In this document: in pieces, positions 1-7,729 of the stretch
Layout: each line of letters starts with the position of its first letter
How positions within the stretch are numbered: the stretch's first letter is position 1
Assembly (NCBI GenBank): GCA_013203525.1
Contig: JABMQB010000391.1
Span: 1 to 15,912 of the forward strand
Direction of reading: 5' to 3'
DNA length: 15,912 bases
DNA from: Mariniphaga sp.
GTDB taxonomy: Bacteria > Bacteroidota > Bacteroidia > Bacteroidales > Prolixibacteraceae
Position numbers and translations under genes: made by a program
Notes under the pieces: model-generated
The model's input: only the letters and a program-made list of their open reading frames with translations
Told to the model about the DNA's origin: nothing
Database searches by the model: none

Positions 1-75
1 AGTGGGTTGTTTCAACCTAAGGTTTTTCAGTTCCTGAAGGCTCTCTTTTATATCAAAATCTACTGGATTTTTCAT
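1..75 (-). CDS. Transposase-like ORF, N-terminal 25 codons only
   Basis: An ATG at 75 opens a frame reading leftward off the window with no stop in 25 codons. The peptide begins MKNPVDFDIKESLQEL and continues through KNLRLKQPT. The charged, helical start with an 'ESLQEL...KQ' pattern resembles the leader before the helix-turn-helix region of IS630-like transposases; this is recalled family style, not an alignment. The same start occurs in the right-hand copy, which supports it as the gene start of a repeated mobile element. No catalytic DDE residues are in view, so activity cannot be judged. Confidence 0.55.
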   Translation of the reverse strand, partial: MKNPVDFDIKESLQELKNLRLKQPT

Positions 76-122
76 GCCTGAAGATACTAATTATATGCGG
101 CATTACAAAGTCTAATTGGTAT
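1..122 (-). mobile_element. Left insertion-sequence end (partial)
   Basis: Bases 9-122 are, base for base, the reverse complement of 15799-15912; the match stops abruptly at 122/123, where histidine-kinase coding sequence begins. The element therefore ends near 122 and runs off the left edge of the window. About 47 bp of non-coding end sequence (76-122) precedes the start of an ORF reading leftward. A TA dinucleotide lies at the junction (120-121), as it does at the other copy (15800-15801), which would fit a TA-targeting element such as the IS630 group. That family assignment is an inference from very little sequence. The far end of the element and its target duplication lie outside the window. 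Confidence 0.8.
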
Positions 123-730
123 TACTCGAAAGTTACCAGCAGTACGATAAAGAAACCATACAATCAATTCTTATCGATTTAAAACAATCAGGGGAGAATG
201 CTTATATTTTACTGGAAAATTTGTTAAACTGGTCACGATCGCAACGAGGAACAATTGAATTTAATCCGGTTGAAACAAATGTTTCAGAAATGTTTGGAAT
301 GGTACTTCCTCAGGTTAGTTCCAGTGCTAAAAAGAAGAATATTCAAATTATTGAAAAGATACCTCAAACAGGTGTTCCCATCTTTGCCGATATTAATATG
401 CTTTCTTTGGTTTGCAGGAACCTTTTAACCAATGCTATTAAATTCAGCAATCATGGAAGTAAAGTTTGGTTTGAGGTAAATGATGATGAAAATGATGTGG
501 TAACTATTAGTATTTCTGATCAGGGAATTGGAATAGAACTTGACAAAATAAAATCACTTTTTAATTTTGGAGAAAATACTGCAACTGAAGGAACTGCGGG
601 TGAAAAAGGAACAGGGTTGGGGCTTATTTTGTGTAAAGAATTTGTAAGCAAACACAAAGGGGAAATCTGGGTTGAAAGTGAACCGGGGAAAGGATCAACA
701 TTTTTCTTTAACATCCACAAACATAAATAA
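123..730 (+). pseudogene. Histidine kinase, 5' end removed by insertion sequence
   Basis: This is the C-terminal half of a sensor histidine kinase. The reading frame enters directly from the insertion-sequence end, with an in-frame TAA at 113-115, so the native N-terminus is missing. What remains starts with the second dimerisation helix of HisKA (LLENLLNWSRSQRG), followed by a complete HATPase_c domain: N box RNLLTNAIKFS, G1 box DQGIGIE, F-like box LFNFGEN, G2 box GTGLGL, then the usual GEIWVESEPGKGSTF ending. The HisKA first helix with the phospho-acceptor His, and all sensor domains, are absent. A TTG at 116 could start a 204-residue product, but without the His it could not autophosphorylate. 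It stops 11 bp from the convergent deaminase gene, and no terminator is visible between them. The domain identity is certain; whether an intact allele exists is unknown. Confidence 0.85.
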
Positions 731-741
731 ACCTAATCCTT

Positions 742-1515
742 TTAGTCTTTCATATGAATTTTTGAAGCTGCATGTTGGTCGAGTAGAAGTACTGCATTTG
801 AATGAGTCCTTAAAATGGAAGCAGGGCATGAGGTGTCAATTTTTCCCAATAAAGTATTTCTAACAGCTTTTGACTTACGTTCATCAGGAACAGTACAAAC
901 AATCGACTTGCTTGCCATAATTGCAGGAATCGTTAAGCTTAACGCTTCTTCAGGCACATCTTCAAAAGTTGGGAACCAACCTTCGCCGTATTGCTGTTGG
1001 CGGCATGCATCATCCAGTTTTACTGTTTTAACCCAAAGAGGATCATTAAAATCGGCAACCGGAGGATCATTAAAAGCTATATGCCCATTTTCACCAATTC
1101 CAATACATGCTATGTCAACCGGATTATTTTTTAGCAATTCTTCGTATTGTAAAATTTCAGTTTCAATATTTGGTGCATCTCCATTTAAATAAAACACCTC
1201 TTTAGGTTGAACCTGCTTCAGTATCCGGTCTTTCAAATATTTTCGAAAACTTGCCGGGTGGGTTTCCGATAATCCCTTGTATTCATCCAAATGAAATACA
1301 GTTATTTTCTTCCAAGCAATGTTTTGTTTCTTAAGGTGTTTGAGAAATAAAAATTGTGAAGCACCGGTAGCCAGAATTAAATTAGCATACTTTTTTTCAG
1401 CAATCGTTCTATTTAAAACTGTTGCAACCAAAATTGCTGCCGCTTTACCCAATTGTTCAGCATTTTCATATATTTCTACGTTCAGTTTATCTTTCTGAAA
1501 TTTTGTTTGTAACAT
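742..1515 (-). CDS. nagB: Glucosamine-6-phosphate deaminase family protein (NagB-like)
   Basis: This 257-residue protein has the NagB fold. The family converts glucosamine-6-phosphate to fructose-6-phosphate plus ammonia in the cytosol. The catalytic LDEY motif is at residues 76-79 (D77 corresponds to E. coli D72), and the second active-site loop GIGENGHIAFNDPP covers about 139-152, with H145 at the position of E. coli H143. The position of E. coli D141 is Asn (N143) and that of E148 is Asp (D150). The Asn is, from memory, shared with Gram-positive NagB, whereas the Asp marks a divergent subgroup. The phosphate-loop region LATGAS (48-53) also differs from the classical PTGGTP. It is the last gene of the run, 9 bp after the transporter gene. 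No amino-sugar kinase is nearby, so the true substrate could differ; a related sugar-phosphate isomerase or deaminase is the main alternative. Confidence 0.82.
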   Translation of the reverse strand: MLQTKFQKDKLNVEIYENAEQLGKAAAILVATVLNRTIAEKKYANLILATGASQFLFLKHLKKQNIAWKKITVFHLDEYKGLSETHPASFRKYLKDRILKQVQPKEVFYLNGDAPNIETEILQYEELLKNNPVDIACIGIGENGHIAFNDPPVADFNDPLWVKTVKLDDACRQQQYGEGWFPTFEDVPEEALSLTIPAIMASKSIVCTVPDERKSKAVRNTLLGKIDTSCPASILRTHSNAVLLLDQHAASKIHMKD

Positions 1516-1524
1516 GATTTCTAT

Positions 1525-2763
1525 TTAAAATAATTCAACAATTGCAAACCAGGTTGTAAGAAATGAAAACAGGATTACAGCTACAACACCAGCATTCATT
1601 TTCCAGTTCGATTCATGGCTTTTCATTATACTTTTCCTGTTTAGTAAAATTAAAATCGGAATTGCAACAGCAGGTAATATACATGCCTGAAAAGCCTGCG
1701 AAAAAATCATCAGAGCAGGGGGTCGTTGTTTCAATAGCACAGTTCCAAAGGCAAATAACAACGCAAAAAAGATTAATTTCCTTGAAAGCGGGGAATGAAT
1801 GTTTCGGGGTTTACCTGTAAAATCAGAAATTAGCCATGGCGCTATTAAAACAATAGGAAAAATAGTTGACAGGCCAGCACCCACAATACCCAGAATTAAA
1901 AGAAAAGCCGCTGGTTTTCCTCCAAGGGGTTCAAACAAGCTGATCATTTCAACGGTATTGTCAAGTTTTAACCCCATAACATTAAGTGTTCCGGCGGCTA
2001 CTGCCATAATAACACCACTAAGAAACAGCATCATAAAAGCCGAAACAAAAGCATCTCTTTTTTCATCTTTTAAATTGGAGATTCCCCAGCCTTTTTCAGC
2101 TACAACGGTGCTGCGCATTATAAAAACAGCTGCCGAACATGTAGTTCCTGCAATTGCTGCAATCAAACCAAATGCTCCGGGAGTATCAGGAATACCTGGA
2201 ATTATACCACCGAGCAATACACCCATTTTAGGTTTAACCATTATGAAAACCACAATGAATGACAATCCCATAATTATGACAAAGGTTGTTAATATTTTTT
2301 CGAATGATTTATAACGACCATACCAAAGCAGGATGTACAACAAAACCACAAAAAATAAAATAATCCAGAAAGTATTAATAATTGCACCATCGAACAAAAG
2401 CCTGATCCCTTCCTGAGTAAGATCAGCAACTATTCCCATTACACCAATCAAGGCAAGAAGTTCCCCGATTATAAGTGCAATCAGAATATACAATGCTAAA
2501 ACCCAACCATACTTAAACTCTGTTTTTATATTATATAGTGCTGTTTTACCGGTTACCAGAGTGACTTTGCCATAAGCAATCATTAATATAAAAGTAAAAA
2601 TACACGACAAGACCAAAGCCCAAAACAGGCTCATTCCATGTTCTGCCCCGGTTTTTGCCATGGTGGTTACACTTCCTGTTCCAATATTATAGCCAATTAA
2701 AAATAGACCTGGCCCAACTGCAGCCAAAGCGATTGTTATTTTTTTAAAAATAGGTTTTGCCAT
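1525..2763 (-). CDS. NRAMP-fold transporter lacking metal-binding motifs
   Basis: This is a 412-residue inner-membrane protein with roughly eleven hydrophobic segments. The start GPGLFLIGYNIGTGS and the segment GLIAAIAGTTCSAAVF (about 199-213) match the NRAMP/SLC11 layout, normally a proton-coupled Mn2+/Fe2+ importer. In true NRAMPs the first helix carries DPGN and the sixth carries MPH, which hold the metal. Here the corresponding stretches read NIGTGS (26-31) and CSAAVF, so the Asp, Asn, Met and His ligands are missing. Automatic annotation will probably call it a divalent metal transporter. Its place between a deacetylase (11 bp upstream) and a deaminase (9 bp downstream) suggests it imports an amino sugar or another organic intermediate. 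The fold is well supported; the substrate is an inference. Confidence 0.75.
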   Translation of the reverse strand: MAKPIFKKITIALAAVGPGLFLIGYNIGTGSVTTMAKTGAEHGMSLFWALVLSCIFTFILMIAYGKVTLVTGKTALYNIKTEFKYGWVLALYILIALIIGELLALIGVMGIVADLTQEGIRLLFDGAIINTFWIILFFVVLLYILLWYGRYKSFEKILTTFVIIMGLSFIVVFIMVKPKMGVLLGGIIPGIPDTPGAFGLIAAIAGTTCSAAVFIMRSTVVAEKGWGISNLKDEKRDAFVSAFMMLFLSGVIMAVAAGTLNVMGLKLDNTVEMISLFEPLGGKPAAFLLILGIVGAGLSTIFPIVLIAPWLISDFTGKPRNIHSPLSRKLIFFALLFAFGTVLLKQRPPALMIFSQAFQACILPAVAIPILILLNRKSIMKSHESNWKMNAGVVAVILFSFLTTWFAIVELF

Positions 2764-2774
2764 TGATTATTCTA

Positions 2775-4025
2775 TTATTTCGAAATATCGTAAACCAGTT
2801 CGCCTTTTACATATGTTTTTGCAATTTTTACATTAAAATCTTCCAGCGTAAATAAAATTAAATCGGCCCGTTTGCCAGGTTCCATTATCCCACGATCCTT
2901 TAATCCGTAAAGATTTGCCGGGTTTGTGCTTGCCATTTGAACCGCATCAGAAAGAGAACAACCTGTCACTTTCATAATATGCCCTACTCCCTTTGTTATC
3001 GGTGATGCCGAACCATAAAGTACATTCTGAGCAGGATAACGCAACATTCCCTCCGGTGTAAGTTCAATAGTCTCACCAGTTTGAGTTTTATACTCACCAG
3101 GTTCAAGGGCTGCATAGCTTGTTACATCCGAAGTAATAATTGTTTTATCAGGACCTTTCACATTGTAGAAAACCTGAATCTCTTCCGGTAACAAATGAAA
3201 GCCATCGCATATAATGCTGATCATTAAATCGTTATTAGCTAATTGTGGCCACAACGGATTTCGGTGCCTGTTAATCATATTGGCACATCCGTTTCCAAGA
3301 TGAGTTGAAATTTTTGCTCCATTTTGCACAGCCAAATCCAGTTGTTCTTTCCCTGCATTATGATGACCAACGGCAATAACAATTCCCAACTCAGCGCATT
3401 TTTTAATAAATTTTTGTACACCTTCCATTTCCGGAGCAATTGTTACCTGTACAATTTTCTCACCCGATGCTTTATACATTTCTATAAATTCATCCCAATT
3501 GGGTAGCTTTACAAATTGTTTTGGGTGAGCTCCCCGATAACCGTCTTCGGGATTAATATACGGACCTTCTAAATGAAATCCGGGAATTGAACCTAACAAA
3601 TTTTTGGCATCAACCGACTCCGCTAAAATTTTAAAATTTTCAACCAACAAATCGTGGCTGTTGGTAGTTAAAGTAGGAAGATAAGTTGTAACACCTTTTT
3701 TCCATAATTCACGCGTTGCTTTTTGAATTCCCTCTTTTGTTAAATTACTGGTGCCAAAAGAAAAAGAAACTCCGGCAAATCCGTTTACCTGGTTATCAAA
3801 AAATCCGGGAGCAATTATTAAATTGTTGTTTTCATCCGAAAGTTTTTTGATCCTTTTTATCTTTTCAATTTTACCATCACGAACACTAACCTGAACCGGT
3901 TTGCCATCGGCAAAATGAAGACCCTCAATTATAAGTTGAGCACTGATTTCACTTATATTAAAAAGAAAAAGGAGGATAAATAAAATTTTAATTCCTTTGT
4001 TTAAACGTAATTTGAATTTTGCCAT
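2775..4025 (-). CDS. nagA: NagA-type deacetylase with N-terminal signal peptide
   Basis: This 416-residue amidohydrolase belongs to the N-acetylglucosamine-6-phosphate deacetylase family. Landmarks are APGFFDNQVNG (72-82), HLEGPYINP (151-159, metal ligand E153), GHHNAG (220-225, H221), THLGNG (241-246, H242), CDGFH (273-277, H277) and TSD with the catalytic Asp D300. The first 30 residues are an export signal: Lys/Arg-rich start, hydrophobic core ILFILLFLF, and a likely cut after SEISA before Gln30. No Met lies between the signal and the catalytic domain, so the signal is part of the gene product. Classical NagA is cytosolic and uses a phosphorylated sugar. The usual THLFNAM, near the phosphate site, reads THLGNGC here. 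A periplasmic deacetylase acting on an unphosphorylated N-acetyl sugar is therefore plausible. The gene follows the second oxidoreductase by 21 bp. Confidence 0.85.
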   Translation of the reverse strand: MAKFKLRLNKGIKILFILLFLFNISEISAQLIIEGLHFADGKPVQVSVRDGKIEKIKRIKKLSDENNNLIIAPGFFDNQVNGFAGVSFSFGTSNLTKEGIQKATRELWKKGVTTYLPTLTTNSHDLLVENFKILAESVDAKNLLGSIPGFHLEGPYINPEDGYRGAHPKQFVKLPNWDEFIEMYKASGEKIVQVTIAPEMEGVQKFIKKCAELGIVIAVGHHNAGKEQLDLAVQNGAKISTHLGNGCANMINRHRNPLWPQLANNDLMISIICDGFHLLPEEIQVFYNVKGPDKTIITSDVTSYAALEPGEYKTQTGETIELTPEGMLRYPAQNVLYGSASPITKGVGHIMKVTGCSLSDAVQMASTNPANLYGLKDRGIMEPGKRADLILFTLEDFNVKIAKTYVKGELVYDISK

Positions 4026-4046
4026 TTTCTAAATTTTTCAGATAAT

Positions 4047-5024
4047 TCAGTCAATTTTGAGATATTCAACATCGATCCATTTTTCAGTTTCAGCTGATTT
4101 TTCAAGAGCTTCAAGAACCGAAACACAATTTAAAATACTTTGATGGGAACGAGGTTCCTTTCCAGTCCTGAACATTTCTACCATATCAACATAATTTTTT
4201 GGAGGATCGGATTCTTCAACCCTGGATATTAATTCAGTTAAACCCTCATTTGTTTCAATAAATGTTTCCCAGCCATAAGTCAGGCTTTTAAATACCAAGG
4301 TCGCAAACAAACCACTTGAAAACATAAGGCTCGCATTTCCATATTTCCCGTTTCGGGTAATTTTTACCCGTTCAATGTCTTCACCAAACATATACATTAA
4401 TGGCTGAACAATATGAACACCATAAAAAAATACGCCTCCATATTCTGAATCTAAATCAACCCGTCCCGACCTAACTACCTGACTGATTTTACCGAAATCA
4501 GCTAATTGATTTTTTATATCGAAAGTAGCAGCAGTTTGAGCTATTGAACTAAATGACGTAACAGGAGTCCCGGCTTTACGAGCCATTTGAAGAAATTCTT
4601 TCCCTTCGGCAGCCCGGTAACAAAAAGGCTTATCAACAAATGTTGGGATTCCAACTTTTACAAATGGTGTTGCTGCCGGGAGGTGATATTTTGCATGACG
4701 ATGATCTACAATTAATGCGTCAATTTTTCCCAGCATTTCACGAGGATCTTTAACCTGAGTTGGAATATTTCCCTGCTCCATTGCTTTTTTGGCAAATTCA
4801 TCAGTTTCGCCCCAAACATATTTCACTTCCACTCCGGGAAATTTTTTATCAATATTGAAAAGTTTTCCAAATCCTGCTGTGTGTGAATTCTCAGCTCCAA
4901 TTATTCCAATCCGGGTGGGCTTTTCCTGAATTCCTTCAAATTGGCTATTTGCAAGAATTCCGGGTGCCACTATTGATAGCGCAACTCCTTGTCCTGTCTT
5001 CTTTATAAAGTTTCTTCTAATCAT
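4047..5024 (-). CDS. Tat-exported Gfo/Idh/MocA oxidoreductase (short form)
   Basis: This 325-residue protein starts with a twin-arginine signal (RRNFIKK at residues 3-9, hydrophobic stretch to about residue 26), pointing to folded export with bound cofactor. The Rossmann segment RIGIIGAENSH (38-48) replaces the usual GxGxxG with GAENSH, a variant that weakens the dinucleotide-binding prediction. The EKP motif, normally placing the catalytic Lys, reads DKPF (131-134). H204 in GVHIVQPL is the probable second catalytic residue. Family members oxidise or reduce sugars using NAD(P); some, including GH109 enzymes, use NAD to cleave glycosides. The gene lies 12 bp after a second, longer Gfo/Idh gene, and the two may act together or as successive steps. 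The substrate is unknown. Confidence 0.78.
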   Translation of the reverse strand: MIRRNFIKKTGQGVALSIVAPGILANSQFEGIQEKPTRIGIIGAENSHTAGFGKLFNIDKKFPGVEVKYVWGETDEFAKKAMEQGNIPTQVKDPREMLGKIDALIVDHRHAKYHLPAATPFVKVGIPTFVDKPFCYRAAEGKEFLQMARKAGTPVTSFSSIAQTAATFDIKNQLADFGKISQVVRSGRVDLDSEYGGVFFYGVHIVQPLMYMFGEDIERVKITRNGKYGNASLMFSSGLFATLVFKSLTYGWETFIETNEGLTELISRVEESDPPKNYVDMVEMFRTGKEPRSHQSILNCVSVLEALEKSAETEKWIDVEYLKID

Positions 5025-5036
5025 AGTTTAGTTTTG

Positions 5037-6389
5037 TTAAAGCTTCATTTCCCATCCTTTTTCATATTGCCGCGACCATAACCGGTTTGCTTTCTTATCG
5101 TTTAAAATATGACCTGTGGCAGAGTCTATATCCAGCGAATTACCAACTCGTTGAGCAATATTTCCTAACTGGACCAAAAGTGTACTTTTATGGCCCGAAT
5201 CAATATCGGCATTTAATTTTTCATCATTTTTAATTGCATTGAAAAAATTCTGAATATGGAATGCATCTAAGAACTCAGCTGGATTTACTTTATTTCGCGC
5301 ATCAACTGAGCTATCGTCTTTAACCTTTTTTACAATGTCTCCTTTTAAATCAAAAATAGTATAGTCATTCCCTCCGGGTAGTAATAAACTTCCTTCTTCA
5401 CCAAAAAACATTGCACCGGCAGAGCTTCCTTCAATTCGTTTTCCGTTGCAACTCCTTCCTTCCCATGTCATAGAAACACCTTCTTTAAAATCGAAACTGA
5501 TAACTTGTGTGTCGGGTGTTTCCCAGTCATCGTTATATCGAAAACGACCTCCGTTTGAACTTACACGGACTGGATAATCAACACCCATTCCCCATCGTAA
5601 AAGATCGACCATATGTGTGCCGTTATTTAATGCTTCACCTGTTCCCCAGTGCCATAACCAGTGCCAATTATAGTGAACGATATTGTCTTTATAAGCTTGC
5701 CTTGGTGCAGGCCCCTGCCACAAATCCCAATCGAGCCACTCAGGGATTGATTCTTCTTTACCAATTCCAATTGGTCCACGGTTATTGGTGTACCACCCTT
5801 TTCCAAAATAAGCTCTACCAATAGCTCCACTTTTTAACTCTTCAATACCTTGCATCACGTTGGGCCATGAGCGCCTCTGATTGCCCATCTGAATAACCTT
5901 GCCATATTTGACCGCACCTTCGGTAAGAATTTCCCCTTCTCTTGGATTATGGCTACATGGTTTTTCAATGTACACATGCTTACCGGCCTGCATAGAAATT
6001 AAAGCAGCCGGGGCATGCCAATGGTCGGGCATTGCAATTACTACCGCATCAATATCTTTTGATTCCAGTGATTTACGAAAATCGCCATATCCTTCAACTT
6101 TTAATTCCTGTCTTTCTTTAACATCATTGACACATTTTATAATTGCTCGACTATCTACATCACAAACATGAGCAACTTCGCTATTTGGTTGACTTGCAAA
6201 ATTCTGAGCCAAAGCATTCCCCCTTGAATTTACACCCATTACTGAGACCCTGATTTTTTCGTTTGAGCCAATTATCCGGCTATAACTTAACGCACTGTAA
6301 CCTGGCAAAGCACCACCAATAACAATTGCTGCTGATGCACCAGCTGTTTTTTTAATAAAATCTCTGCGTGAATTTGTCGATTTTTTCAT
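5037..6389 (-). CDS. Tat-exported Gfo/Idh/MocA oxidoreductase (long form)
   Basis: This is a 450-residue sugar oxidoreductase-family protein with a twin-arginine signal (SRRDFIKK at 7-14, then a hydrophobic run to about residue 30). The NAD-binding motif is VSVMGVNSRG (48-57), followed by PDHWHA (121-126), the catalytic EKPCSHNP (142-149) and QMGNQRRS (167-174), with a likely active-site NGTHMVD (257-263: H259, D262). This long, Trp-rich group is common in Bacteroidota and Planctomycetota and is related to GH109 NAD-dependent glycosidases. It could be a periplasmic dehydrogenase making a 3-keto sugar, or an NAD-dependent glycosidase releasing an N-acetylhexosamine. The neighbouring deacetylase and deaminase favour an amino-sugar substrate. 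It lies 45 bp after the acyltransferase gene. Family and export signal are firm; the reaction is not. Confidence 0.82.
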   Translation of the reverse strand: MKKSTNSRRDFIKKTAGASAAIVIGGALPGYSALSYSRIIGSNEKIRVSVMGVNSRGNALAQNFASQPNSEVAHVCDVDSRAIIKCVNDVKERQELKVEGYGDFRKSLESKDIDAVVIAMPDHWHAPAALISMQAGKHVYIEKPCSHNPREGEILTEGAVKYGKVIQMGNQRRSWPNVMQGIEELKSGAIGRAYFGKGWYTNNRGPIGIGKEESIPEWLDWDLWQGPAPRQAYKDNIVHYNWHWLWHWGTGEALNNGTHMVDLLRWGMGVDYPVRVSSNGGRFRYNDDWETPDTQVISFDFKEGVSMTWEGRSCNGKRIEGSSAGAMFFGEEGSLLLPGGNDYTIFDLKGDIVKKVKDDSSVDARNKVNPAEFLDAFHIQNFFNAIKNDEKLNADIDSGHKSTLLVQLGNIAQRVGNSLDIDSATGHILNDKKANRLWSRQYEKGWEMKL

Positions 6390-6434
6390 CTGTATATCAA
6401 TTAGATTATTAGTTTTTCATTATCAATTTTACTA

Positions 6435-7580
6435 TTATACTTTAATAAGAATGTTCTTCTTATACATAAAATAAAGTAAGAACCACAACGCCGTGAGGTT
6501 TCCAATAGCTTTTATTACCTGGTTTGTTTCTCCAATTAGCTCTATAATCCAGCCAATAAAGAACTGTACAATATTATCAATCGGAACAATACGGATAAAA
6601 AGGTATATAAACAGTGAATTTATTCCAATTACCATAAAAAAGAAAGCCAGACGTTGATATTTCCAGACATCAATAATCAGGTAAAAAAGAGCCATCAATA
6701 AAAAACTAACACCTCCTGCTAAAAGATTATATGTGGTTGTCCAACAATTTTTAATAATTGGGTAAAAAGGAGAAAGGATTAATGCCATTCCAATTAATCC
6801 GATTCCCGTTACACATAAAATCATTGTTTTTTTATACCCTGAATTTTTTTCTTTTTGAAGTATGTTTCCTGCCATTGTTCCCAAAAGTGTAATACCAATA
6901 GCTGAAACGATACTTAATAATCCTAAGGCATCATAAATACCATTACCTGATGTCATTCCATCCGGGCCATAAGCCAGCCTTCCTGGCAAAAGCATACGGT
7001 CGATGTAGCCGTTAATACAACCTTCGGGTGTTAATACACCAGCTCCAATTCCCGGAACCGGGACAAAAAGTTGTAAAACTGCCACTCCGGCCAGAATACA
7101 TACAAGTACTATTAATCGGGTTTTATATAAATTGAAATAAATATAAACAAGCATTGCAAAAAAATAGGCCACACCAATTTGCCCCAAAACGCTTGTATAC
7201 CGTGCATTTGCAAATCCGTTCCTGATACCATTATACAATATTCCAAGGATAATAAGTATTAGCATACGCTTAAAAGCCTTGATTAACAATTGGGAATTTG
7301 TTAGGTTTTTTGATCGTTTTGATTGAACAGAAAATGGTATCGCAACTCCTGAAATAAACATAAACAAAGGGAATATCAGGTCCCAGAAACGAAACCCTTC
7401 CCAGGGAACATGTTTCATTTGGAGAGCAATCCCTTCCAGCCAATCTGCTCCCGGCAGTTTACTTAGAGCAATAATAAAATATCCTCCCCCAATTAACCAG
7501 AACATATCAAATCCACGTAAGGCATCCAGGGAATACAAGCGTTGTGCCTTCGGAGACATCTGGTTAGAATTTTTCTTCAT
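6435..7580 (-). CDS. NagX/HGSNAT-like transmembrane acyltransferase (DUF5009)
   Basis: This polytopic membrane protein of 381 residues (from ATG 7580) belongs to the COG4299 family, related to lysosomal heparan-alpha-glucosaminide N-acetyltransferase. The start shows YSLDALRGFDMFWLIGGG, then KHVPWEGFRFWDLIFPLFMFISG, which carries a His before PW(E)G at the place of the acyl-carrying His of the human enzyme (by motif, not alignment). About ten hydrophobic segments follow. The family moves acetyl groups across a membrane onto sugar amines; bacterial relatives next to nag genes have been called NagX. A frame from TTG at 7613 would add eleven residues, but the ATG at 7580 before KKNSNQM is the better start because the domain begins shortly after it. 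It is the first gene of the second half of the run, after a 116-bp gap. Having it beside a deacetylase is notable, since the two activities oppose each other. Confidence 0.82.
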   Translation of the reverse strand: MKKNSNQMSPKAQRLYSLDALRGFDMFWLIGGGYFIIALSKLPGADWLEGIALQMKHVPWEGFRFWDLIFPLFMFISGVAIPFSVQSKRSKNLTNSQLLIKAFKRMLILIILGILYNGIRNGFANARYTSVLGQIGVAYFFAMLVYIYFNLYKTRLIVLVCILAGVAVLQLFVPVPGIGAGVLTPEGCINGYIDRMLLPGRLAYGPDGMTSGNGIYDALGLLSIVSAIGITLLGTMAGNILQKEKNSGYKKTMILCVTGIGLIGMALILSPFYPIIKNCWTTTYNLLAGGVSFLLMALFYLIIDVWKYQRLAFFFMVIGINSLFIYLFIRIVPIDNIVQFFIGWIIELIGETNQVIKAIGNLTALWFLLYFMYKKNILIKV

Positions 7581-7656
7581 AGTTTCATGTTTATGAAAAA
7601 TGAATTGACCCAAAAGAATGTCAGTTTTTAATACAGTGCAATCTCATTCTTCAAAG

Positions 7657-7664
7657 CAAAATTA
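7657..7664 (-). promoter_or_regulatory. Possible Bacteroidota -7 element of an internal promoter
   Basis: On the minus strand TAATTTTG fits the TAnnTTTG -7 consensus of Bacteroidota sigma-ABfr promoters. It lies in the only sizeable gap (116 bp) of the ten-gene run, about 76 bp before the acyltransferase ATG. No clear TTTG -33 box is seen at the right distance, so this is a weak call. If real, the amino-sugar half can be transcribed separately from the acid-sugar half. Confidence 0.3.
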
Positions 7665-7711
7665 CAAATGCTTTTTTATTTTCTGGAAGATATAAAAAAT
7701 AAAGTTATTGT

Positions 7712-7722
7712 ATGATAATCAT
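7712..7722. promoter_or_regulatory. 11-bp palindrome, possible operator
   Basis: ATGATAATCAT is a perfect 5-1-5 palindrome in the 116-bp gap, just after the PdxA2-type gene stop and about 48 bp upstream of the candidate -7 element. It is too short, and not followed by a T-run, so it does not look like a terminator. It could be an operator, but a chance palindrome in AT-rich DNA is equally possible. Confidence 0.22.
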
Positions 7723-7729
7723 TTTGAAT

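Noticed and set aside
7581..7613. TTG start extending the acyltransferase by eleven residues
   Set aside because: The ATG at 7580 lies shortly before the conserved domain start; the extension adds no family sequence.
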